From contig OZ038459.1 in NCBI GenBank assembly GCA_964036195.1, forward strand, positions 1,671,206 through 1,735,205: 64,000 bases of DNA. The letters are read 5' to 3'. This DNA comes from Sphaerolaimus hirsutus (Eukaryota > Nematoda > Chromadorea > Monhysterida > Sphaerolaimidae). Below the pieces are notes generated by a model. The model ran no database searches, had not been told where the DNA came from, and was given only the letters and a program-made list of their open reading frames with translations. Below are positions 1 to 9,700 of this stretch, one piece after another (position 1 is the stretch's first letter; every line of letters starts with the position of its first letter). The position numbers were made by a program, and so were the translations under genes.

Positions 1-63
1 CGAAAAAGTACTCGTACGGATGGGTACAATTAAGCCACCCAGTTTACAGCATGTCGTTACAAT

Positions 64-847
64 GGTAAACCCCTGTTTACCTAGATCCGAACGCTTACGA
101 ATTTTTGAAAAACGATTCATTCACGGCCCCCCCTAAACTTTTTGGGAAAATTCACCCCATACAAAAAGATAGCCCAAAGAGTTGTCTAAATGATGTATGG
201 TATGCCCCCCAATATAAGCCGTGTGGGCCGTGTAAACGGCCCACGCATTTTTTAATACAAAAATGCACTGATCACCTTGGTCCGAACGTTTCTTTTTATA
301 TGCTTATATTCTGTTTTTCAAGGCCAGAATTTGGCCATAATACAGAACAGAGTCCTGGCTTAGTGCCAAATGCCATTTCGACGGTTTCTTTCCAGGCAGA
401 AATAAGATTAGGATATTTTCAATTTTCACTGTTTTGTATTGCGATCACAATCACAGCTGATCATGATCGCAATACAAAACAATGAAAATTGAAAATATCC
501 TAATCTTATTTCTGCCTGGAAAGAAACCGTCGAAATGGCATCTGGCACTAAGCCAGGACTATGTTCTGTATTATGGCCAAATTCTGGCCTTGAAAAACAG
601 AATATAAGCATATTAAAAGAAACGTTCGGACGAAGGTGATCACTGCATTTTTGTATAAAAAAATGTGTGGGCCGTTTACACGGCCCACGCGGCTTTATAT
701 TGGGGGGCATACCATACATCATTTAGACAACTAGTTGGGCTATCTTTTGTATGGGGTGAATTTTCCCAAAAAGTGTAGGGGGCCGTGAATGAATCGTTTT
801 TCAAAAATTCGTAAGCATTCGGATCTAGGTAAACGGGGGTTTATATA
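64..847. repeat. 784-bp fold-back palindrome
   Basis: Two arms of about 385 bp are near-perfect reverse complements. The sequence around GGTAAACCCCTGTTTACCTAG at the left end is mirrored by CTAGGTAAACGGGGG at the right end, and the symmetry centre lies near 455-460. The arms differ by only scattered substitutions, so the fold-back is young or maintained. Open frames on both strands inside it are the same sequence read from opposite arms and are not treated as genes. It abuts the next element exactly. Confidence 0.9.
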
Positions 848-1290
848 TACCGTATTTCCTCGAAATACCCCCCGGGGGGTGATTGTTTCATAGTGGTCCC
901 GAGAAGGGGGGGGGTATTTCGAGGGGGGGGGGGTTATTATTTCACAAGAAAAATTTTGAAAACCAAGTACGAAATTGTCGTCTGAAACGTACGCAGACGT
1001 CGAAAAATGCAACAAAAACCGCCATTTATAAGGTTCTGTAGACTAATATTAGTATGTAGATGGTATGTACACTGTTCTAACGTGATTCCGACATTGTTTT
1101 AACGTGTGTTCTGCACTACGCAGAACACAAACTGCCATATTTGTGATGTACGTTCTCTTTACACTCAATTGGGGGGGGGGGTAATTTCGAGGGGGGGGGT
1201 GATTGTTTCATAGTGGTCTCGAGAGGGGGGGGGGTCAAACGAGGGGGGGGGGGGGTATTTCGAGGGGGGGTATTTCGAGGAAATACGGTA
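848..1290. mobile_element. ACCGTATTT-type TIR element
   Basis: It starts TACCGTATTTCCTCGAAATA and ends with the inverted form GAGGAAATACGGTA. Runs of G or C lie just inside the ends, and no coding capacity is visible. Its interior (ACGTGTGTTCTGCA followed by the ACGTTCTCTTTACAC region) recurs at 19690-19993, 37322-37750 and 52087-52500, so this is a family. Superfamily is not assignable by eye; non-autonomous. Confidence 0.85.
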
Positions 1291-1344
1291 ATAGCTGTTT
1301 AATTGCTGTGTAATCGACATGGTATGATGTCGATTACACAGCAA

Positions 1345-2136
1345 TTGGGGAGTTCCATTCTAAAAGTTCACAAGCGCCAAATCCAGAAAAATCGAGTTAA
1401 GCGTGGATTTGACCTCCACGTATAGTTTTTCACATTTTAGAAAAAAAATCAGCGTTATAGTCCATTTTGTTCCCGAGATACAGTGGTACCGTTTTTCAGA
1501 AAAATCACAATTTTCACATAAAAAGTGCACAAATCCATCTCAGATCCCCTATGAAAAACAGGACTTTCATTTCGTAAGTGCACATATCCATCTCGGACCA
1601 CCGGAGTTTCATTTCATAAGTGCATATATCCAAAAAAATAGTTTCATTTCCAAAAATGCACGCGTGCTTCGGCGCGGCCGCGAAGGGCTGGCCGGAATTT
1701 CCATACAAAAAAAGTTTCATTTCCAAAAATGCATTCGTGAATTTCCAAATCTATTTTGCACTATAAATCAAATATGCGTGCATATATTGATCTGAAAATT
1801 TAGGTAGAGGTACTTTTAGACACGGGCTTTGCAGTGATTTGATTCGTTTTATCCTACGATGCACCGTTAAGAAGTTATTTAACATTTAATTTCAGATGTT
1901 CAGATTTGTTCCCAATTTTAGGTGACTTACAAAATCTCACATCTCCCTAAATATTTCCCGGCCAACAAAATTTGTGATTACAAAAATTGTAGAGAAATGT
2001 CGGATCTATCTTAAAAGTGCGGGGCAAGCGTCGTCCCCCAAACATAGCGCCATCGGGCCAGCGTCAAACTTTAAAATGCGATTTTGAAAAATCGAAAAAC
2101 TTGGATATATGCATTTTTAGAATGAAACTCCCCAAT
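1345..2136. mobile_element. 792-bp TIR element (ATTGGGGAGT ends)
   Basis: The left end ATTGGGGAGTTCCATTCTAAAA is matched in reverse complement by TTTTAGAATGAAACTCCCCAAT at the right. Direct internal repeats around ATGCACTTACGAAATGAAA-like segments are seen. A 130-codon open frame inside has no recognisable protein features and is Phe/Ser/His-rich, so it is not called as a gene. Confidence 0.75.
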
Positions 2137-2144
2137 AAAGCAGT

Positions 2145-2320
2145 GCTGGTGATCTGCCGTGATCTGCGGTGAAGTGGCCTACGAACTGTCAAGTGGTAAC
2201 AATTTAGTAATAAGATTGGTGAAGTGTCTGAAGTGCATTGCATCGGTGATCAGGCGTGATCATTCTCTGAAGTGTGATCACAAGGGGCACTTCACCGTAC
2301 TTCATTCTCTGAGCTACCCA
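2145..2320. repeat. GTGATC-rich dispersed repeat
   Basis: Contains GATCTGCCGTGATCTGCGGTGAAGTG and several GTGATCA/TGATCAC words. A longer related copy is at 35103-35420, where GTGATCAGGTGTGATCA units recur four or more times. Probably a small palindromic transposon whose left end is GTGATCTGCCGTGATC. Confidence 0.6.
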
Positions 2321-2329
2321 TGCACTGAC

Positions 2330-2498
2330 CTCTCCTCTGCGGTGGGCATGGCGCGCTTGCCGAAGCGGGCGCCGCTGGCCCAGTTCCGCTTGTGGTTCAT
2401 GTCCAAGTAGGACGCGATGCGCAGCGTGTCCAGCGGCGAGTCCCCCAGGTTGGAGATGAGCATCATTTTGTCCTGCTGCCGCAGGTCAGACCTCCTAT
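2330..2498 (-). CDS. Exon of a putative amidated neuropeptide precursor
   Basis: Read on the minus strand, a 169-nt exon is bounded by an acceptor (GCGCAG) and a donor (AG|GTCAGT). It opens a 55-codon frame with a helical acidic stretch (QQDKMMLISNLGDSPLDTLR) followed by KRNWASGARFGKR and AMPTAEER. KR on both sides and Gly before the second KR are the standard prohormone-convertase and amidation signals, giving a predicted octapeptide NWASGARF-amide. I do not recognise the peptide family; the RF-amide end is only a loose resemblance to RFamide/RYamide peptides. The signal peptide and other exons were not found; they should lie to the right (upstream) on the minus strand or be hidden in repeats. 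GC content is far above the flanks. Function as a secreted signalling peptide is inference. Confidence 0.6.
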
Positions 2499-2508
2499 CT
2501 GCGCGTGT

Positions 2509-4408
2509 GCATTGGTGGTTTGTTTGGACCGAGTTTTTGGCGCTTTTTAAAGTGGCGGGAGTTTTTTGAATTGGTTTGTCGTTAGCATTTTGTAAAATTT
2601 TATAATAAAAAATATCAGAAAATATATTATTTTTATGTTTATGTTTTATGGGGATTTTCTAGTGAGATTTGATTATATTTAATTTTTGAGATAATATACA
2701 ATAATATTTTCTCAGTCACCCGTTTTTTCAACGCTATTCGTTGTACCGTGACTAGGGATGGAAAAAATTGCTTTTTTAAGCACCCGATATATTTATCTTA
2801 AAATCAGAATATGCTCGAGTCAAGATGAGTCATTTTGCACTGACAAAAAGAAATTGTTCAGGCTTGGCTTGGGCACAACTGGTTTCCATATCAATTTAGA
2901 TTTTAGTTGACAGGGTGCAGCACAATTTCCAAGTGTTTATGCGTCAATGTCGAATATGAATTAATATGGGTATGAGAACATCATTTTGTGACTCAGCTTA
3001 AATCTGGATCGGAACCTGTAGCTCCAGTTGACATTGTCAACTGGTGTGTGTAGGGCCGATTTTCACCGCACATGTGTTCCAATTAGTGTCTAAAAAATAG
3101 GTGTTTTCAGAAAATCTCTCCAAAAAAAATTGAATCACTGAAAAAAATGCAGAGAAAATATAAAAATACAAATGAAAGAGTTTTAATTGTTTCATCTCAT
3201 AAATAAGTATAAATCAACCTCGCTGGAAAAACCTGGATAAAATATAAATATAGGATTTTTTTATTTAAAAAGTGTATATCTCCCCAAAAAAAATTAGAAC
3301 GCTAGTGCCTATTTTGCCAACCGTTACCTGCAGCCACCACTGCGCACAGCCACGCCAAATGAGCCAGGAAAAGCGCCATGGTTCCAAAATACTTTGTCAT
3401 TTTGTCGCTTTTTTCTATTTTTATTTGGGCGCCGATTTAGTTGCCCGGTGCAGCGCTATTACTGGCTGAATGCGATCTAAAGCACCCCATTTATAGAGGC
3501 TTTTTTCTGCCGCGCGCCCTGTCGGGCGTCTAATTACGCGTGGGTGATGCCTAATTAGGGTTGGGATTATATGTAGGGTGGGAGAATTTACTGTGGAATT
3601 TACCGTTGGACTCGATTGTCAAAGTTTACTGTAGTGTAAATTTGAAAACTGAAAGTTTACCGTATCGCATTTACCGTGTATGGGATGTGGAAGATTTACG
3701 GTAAAACTGTTTACCGCAAAATGGGAGATTTATGGGGACCTCTACCGAAGAGCCATGCCGTTTTCCACGCTAACATAATGGCCTGTGAAATCTTTCAAAA
3801 AATTTCAATGTATGCATTAGCGCCATTAGCTATACCATTCGGAAAAATTCTTATACATATGCTATAATTGATATTCGACTATGAATATTGCTATGTATTT
3901 CCATGTCAATACTCGATATTCTTGAAAATACCGTACCGTATTCGACTTACCGAAATCTATCAAAATCTCTCCACATCGACAATTGCGTCTATCGTCCCAA
4001 CCCTAGACCGATAACAGTGCGCGCGCTGCACCGTAGCTCATTAGCCGGTCGGTGTTTTATTGCGGTGCGCCGCATCGGCGCGCGCGTTGTTATCTCCACT
4101 AGCGGACCGTGAATTTCACATTTGACACCAATTTGTGACCGCTTGCGTTATTCATAAATGTGAGACGGTAGTCGACCGACCACGTATTGGAATCTACCGT
4201 ATTTCGTTTGAATACAGGCCCATTTTTATTACTCTGCTGCGCGGTTTTGCAGTTGCTATGCAGTTTTCTGTATGAAACACTCCACTATGACGTTATCGTG
4301 AGAAAAATTGTTCCAAAAAATATTTCAGGTAGAAGCGATATGTTGGTTGTACTCGACTCCCCCCCTCTTTACAAATTTTTTTTTTTGTGAAAGTGCGTGC
4401 ATAAGTAT
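2509..4408. other. AT-rich stretch, no gene seen
   Basis: No exon with splice signals was recognised. A GC-rich patch at about 3990-4100 contains an imperfect inverted repeat (TAACAGTGCGCGCGCTG against CGCGCGCGTTGTTA), probably the remains of another small palindromic element. Confidence 0.5.
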
Positions 4409-5112
4409 CGCGATTAGTGATGGAAAAGCGCCAGAAATAAGGGCACCATGGCGCCATTTGGAAACACTGTGCCAGGCGCCATGGCGCCATTCGAAAACGG
4501 GGCGACAGGCACCACAGAAAGAGGGCGCCGAGCGCTTAAGCCGCCAGGGTGCCAACCAATAAATATGGCAAGCGCCACAGTAAAAGAGTGAACTCTACAT
4601 ACTCTATTAGGTATGTAGAGTGACTGTTACCATTTTTTGAATATTATGATGCAAAAGCCCATACTCTCAATTCATCCATAGTGAGAGCAATGTAATATTA
4701 TGTGGAAAAAATAAAAACTTTATTGTTCAGATGAAATATGGTATGTTTTTTTGTAAAATTCATTTTTTATTCAAATGCTTCAAGCTAAAAACTGCACCAT
4801 CCATTCAACAAAGAACAGACTCCTGAAAAATTTGTCTACTTTGACAAGTTTTAGTTTTAAAAAACACGATTTTGTATGCACTATTGTTAAAAAAATTATC
4901 ATTTCTTTAAACCTCACTCTGATACCGTGCTGGCGACATTGCGGCGCCCTTTGAGGACTGCACGCAAGGTGACCGACAGTAAAGAAAACAGGCGCCACAG
5001 AAAATGGTGCCATGGCGCCATTCGGAGACAGGGCGCCATGGCGCGGCGCCCTTTTTCCTGTGGCGCCCTCAAATGGCGCCAGCGCCATAACGCCATTCCA
5101 TAACTAATCGCG
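4409..5112. mobile_element. 704-bp TIR element rich in GGCGCC
   Basis: The ends CGCGATTAGTGATGGAAAAG and (reverse complement) CGCGATTAGTTATGGAATGG are inverted copies. Both subterminal regions are packed with GGCGCC/ATGGCGCC palindromes. Smaller relatives with GTGATGTAAAAAGCGCC-like ends lie at 34822-35065 and 58568-58715, and GGCGCC clusters recur elsewhere. No coding capacity. Confidence 0.75.
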
Positions 5113-5181
5113 ATGGATCGATCCATAGCTTGTGACTGTGAGACATAAGTAATTTTCGGCGCATACTTTCCGGTCCATCTA

Positions 5182-6160
5182 AACACCTGCCCGATCAAGT
5201 CCGGCCCCCAATTTTTTATTTTACTTCTGACGTCCTATCTACAGTTCTAGGACGCGCCAGAAGCTGAAGTTTGAGGTAGATATTGGCGCAACCCCCCTCT
5301 ACTTCGCATGAATTGAAGGGATCGCGTAAGGGAATTGTGTAAAAAACCTTACCTCCAAAATGCCTTCATAAGGAAATTTGCTGGGGGTAAATTTAAAATT
5401 GTAAATTTTGCTTATTTTTGTTCCTGCAATGATGTCATTTTTACAATTTGAAATTCACCCCCAGCAAATTTTCTTATGAACGCATTTTTGAAGTAAGATT
5501 TTTTACACAACTTGAGACCTTTAACCCCCCCCCCTATAAATTTTTGTAAACTAGTTGTTCAAGTGTCTAATAAAAAAGTTGTAAAAAGTGATTTTTTGTC
5601 AGCCACCTGGAGGTAGGGGTTCATGTGGTGGGTGGTTTTGGGTGGAATAAGATATTTTTAGAGGATATTTCATGTTTATGTCACATTATCAAACACTTAA
5701 GTGTTAAAACAACACAAAAGTGTTCATTTTTGAAATACGCCCCAGGTGCTGGACTTGTGTGGGACCGTAATGTTTTAACAAACATTTAGCGCTGCGCCCC
5801 ACACTGGTGAGTTGCCAAAAACCACCTGGCCAGTGTTAAGTAGGGGGGAGGGGTGTTGGCAACACCTTCCCAAAATTTTAGATTTATACCCCTCCCACTT
5901 TGGAGGTACGGCACCCGCAGTGTAAGATATCAAGTGGGGGCCGGACCTGTGCGGGACAGTGAAAACGCCGCATAAATTTTTCACATATACGGCGGCCCCC
6001 TCTATAGTGAGTCGCCGCTGCCCCATTTATTCATGAGGGGTAGTGGGGGGTTGCGCCTATATACCACCCAAGTTTTAGTTTTCCACCCCTCCCACAACCG
6101 GAGATATGGTCTGCGAAGTGAAAGAAAAAATAGTCGGCCGGACTTGATCGGGCAGGTGTT
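5182..6160. mobile_element. 979-bp element with 25-bp perfect TIRs
   Basis: The first 25 bases (beginning AACACCTGCCCGATCAAGTC) and the last 25 are exact reverse complements. Inside is a second inverted repeat (about 5345-5515, around CCCCCAGCAAATTT) and CACTGGTGAGTTGCC/CTATAGTGAGTCGCC direct repeats. No transposase is visible, so it is non-autonomous. Confidence 0.85.
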
Positions 6161-6683
6161 AAGTATAAATATAACTTACTTACAATGTATTTCATGATAT
6201 TGATCCCCCCATGGCCGAATTTGATGAGCAATTTTACACCTGGTTTTATTCATCAAAGTACAGTAACGTTCCGTGTTCAGCGTGCAGTCCGGCCGGTCAG
6301 CACACTAAATATGCCCAAGGATAAATGAGGCACATGGAAGTAACAGGGTTTAAACTATTTTATCAGATATTATATATTTGATGAAAATTAGGAACCCGAT
6401 CAATCACTCAATTTCGATGCCAGATGTGGTAATCAATAACATAAAATTCTAAACATTCGGCAACGATATTAAAATATTTACGTAAATATTCACATCCCAA
6501 AAAACAAACAAATGAACAACGTTCTTCCCTTATCTTAATTCCCCGAAATCCGCCAACACGTTCACCTCAAAAATCTTCCCAAATGATGGTATAAATCGCC
6601 ACTAAATAGACCGAAAAGCTCATCCATCAAAAAGTAAAAAAATATCAACTCGCAACTGAAATTCGAACGCGGCAGCGCCGGGC

Positions 6684-6719
6684 ATGAGCACCGACGGCAA
6701 CGACATCGACAAGCCCACC
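6684..6719 (+). CDS. Gene A exon 1 (putative start)
   Basis: Encodes MSTDGNDIDKPT. An in-frame TGA at 6657 precedes this ATG, which favours a true start. The donor is ACC|GTGGAG, a weak site. The open frame continues to a stop at about 6777, so if GTGGAG is not used the exon is misplaced. The local GC rise over AT-rich flanks supports coding. Confidence 0.4.
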
Positions 6720-9700
6720 GTGGAGCAGGGGCCAAATTCGATTAACCCGGAACGTTTTTCTGGCTGCTCGATTTGAAATTTACTCTTAAGTTGTATGATG
6801 ATGTCAACCAAACAATATTGTAGAACATTCGAAAAGTGTTTTCTAATTTTTTCTGTATTTTTGGTTTAGGTAAACGGTGTGAATTGCGGAAACACAATAC
6901 CTCAAAAATTGAATTTCACATGTATCTGTGGCGGCAAAACCTAATTGTGTCTGCGCTAACAGCTTGGAAGGCCACACAACTATGAGATGCAATCAAAATT
7001 GGGCTGAAAAATTCTAAATTGCAATATTCTTGTGTAAAAAAAATAAAAATGAGTGTTCAAAGTGTTCAAAATAGTGAAAATTCGAAAACTACGTTCGAAA
7101 TTTTCGGGCATAAGCTTTTCGGAAAATTCATTTTAGAAAAATTCCATTTACTGGGCTGCGGAAAGAAACGCTGCCGGGTAAATTGAATTTGTGCCCAGGA
7201 GCGACTTTTCATGAAGCGACAGGCGAGCGCCGGTAACCTGTGCGGCAAATGCGGCGGGGTTCATGTATGTCGCTGTATACTCGGCAGACACGATACTCTA
7301 CAAACAGATAGGAGTTATGTCTTCGGCTGGCAGACGGCCAGCCGAGAACTTATGGAAGGCGTGATGAAGACGACGTGATGGCGAGAGATGATGATGGCGA
7401 CGAAAGTGATCACGTCATGATGGAGTGTTTCCTCCGGAAAAATGTACGGCGTAATGTCATTCGAGTATACTTCAAAAATTGTCATTGAAACTTGTATAGT
7501 ACCGCACGATTGCAGTTTAAGGAGGTATACGTTAATTTATCGGTCTGGATTAAGGGTTCAATTTGATAGATGTTTTATTGTATTCAAGGACGTATCCAGG
7601 GGGGGGGGGGCGGGGGGGGGGCTGCAGCCCCCCCTTCCCGGGGTGAGACATGAAAACCCCCCGAAAATGCCACTTTTAGTACAAATTTTCGACGGTGTAT
7701 GCAAAAATTTTGCGCGCAAGCGCGCATTTGCCCCTTTTTACACATGGTATTTTCAGCAGAAAATGCACCCAATAATGTACCTTTCACTGGGAATGTACGT
7801 ATATTTACATACATTTACAGCGCTTTCTGGCGCTAGCGCCAACGCCAACGGCGCCATGGCGTGGCGCCTATGAATGGCGCCAGCGCCATGGCGCCATTCC
7901 GTCACTGTACAGGCAAAATTTTAGGGGGGGGGGGGGCTGAGCCCCCCCGTTCGCCGGGCTCCGTAAACAAGCAGCCCCCCCCCCGCTCAAAAATCCTGGA
8001 TACGTCCCTGATTGTATTGGTATTTGTTGAAGAAAATAGGTGTTAAAAAAGCATATTTTATGTTTATATATTTCCAGCATTTTCCAGAGGGATTATTTGA
8101 GATTTTTCATTTGTAAATTTTTTTATTATTTACACATTTCGGGTGGTTTTCGCGAGATTTTATTAGGTTAATTTGAATTCTTCAGTGATGTTCTATTATA
8201 CCTAAATTATATTTCATCACCTGCCTATATCATCCGAAAATCACCCATTTCTGTGACCCCAATTTCCTGCTTCTGTAACCCCAACACCCCTCCCTCCCCC
8301 CCCTCAGACGGGTCGCCTTCTATCCCAAATGGCCGCCCAGGAGCGTGTTCCAAATTTCGTCCGCGTGCAACGGTCCACTTCGAGCAGCTCGAGCGCGTCG
8401 GGCGGGGAGGGATATGTGACCGCGCCCGACACCAGCGACACCAGGTTGATCAGGGCCAGGGGGTGTTTGGATTGTCGGAGTGGGGGGGGGTGTATGGTTG
8501 ATAGATAGTTGACTGCACATTTTATTGGGGAAACCTGGCAGGGGCCAGTCCCGCACCAAGTAAAATGCTTGTATAATGCAAAATGTCATAGGAATTTGTC
8601 AGGTTTCGGGTAAAATGTAAATTTTCCGGTAAAATTTCCCTTTTTTGACTCTGAACTTTGCTTAGTCCATGACGGTTGACAACCTTGTGTGGCATTTTCA
8701 TCAGAGTTGTCGAAAGTACCGAACTTTTTGAAAAGCAAACGTAAACGTAAAGTATTTTTTACTCACACGTGCGTACAATAAACGTTAAGTATTTATTTTT
8801 TACTTTTACTCATGAGTAAACGTGAGTAAACTACTTTTGTCCCCGGAAAACGTAAACGTGGGTATTTTTGAGAAATTTTGACTAAATTGTTGCTCAAAAT
8901 CACTACTTTTTGAACTTTTTCACCATCAAATTCACTAGTTAATGTGTTTTTGCCTATTTTTATGCTATTTTGGATATTTTGTCCATATTTTAAGCTTTTC
9001 TCTCCCTTTGGTTCATTTATGCCTTGAAAAAGCCTATTAAAAAAACCTGTTTGAAATACGTTTTCTGTACTCGCGTACTTTTGCGTACTTTCAAAAAGTA
9101 CGTGAGTAAGCGAGTACCGGTATTTTTTCGGGAGGAAACGTAAACGTATTTACGCAGTACTCGAGTATCCGTATTTGTCAAGTAAACGTAGATATGTTTT
9201 TTTTTAACAACTATGATTTTCATTACATTTTGAACGCGCGGGATGCAGGGGTGTAGGTATCTTGAATTTCGACCCTCTGAGTGGTTGGATAGATAGCAAA
9301 TCGCTCCTCCGGGGGGATAGATAGCTGAAAATTTTTCTGGGGGGTTGTGGTGGTTCGATATATAGGCTTTTTCGGGGCATAGAAGGAAGAAAAGGGAGAA
9401 AAATCGCTAAAAGTAGGTGTAAAATCGCTCAAAAATGGTATACAAGAGCATTTAGTACAAAAAATACCGTATTTACTCTAATAATTCCCCCCACTTGAAT
9501 AATTCCCCCTGTTAGACGAGTGAGGAAAAAATAATTCCCCCACTTGAATAATCCCCTCCCCCCCAATGACGGGAGGTAGATAATGATAACAAACAAACTC
9601 TTTTAACAAAAACAAGGTCAACCATGTAAAATATCTGTTTGTGGATTGATTCGTGGAATGGAAATGCAGCATCGGAGTGCATAGATGCAATGTTATGTGC

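Noticed and set aside
105-722. Two overlapping open frames on opposite strands (126 and 98 codons)
   Set aside because: They are the same sequence read from the two arms of the fold-back; no splice, start context or motif supports protein coding.
1403-1795. 130-codon open frame
   Set aside because: It lies inside a TIR element and has low-complexity Phe/Ser/His composition built from internal direct repeats.
7442-7873. 143-codon open frame with Gly/Pro runs
   Set aside because: It crosses the edge of a hAT-like MITE and its G runs; composition is dictated by homopolymers.
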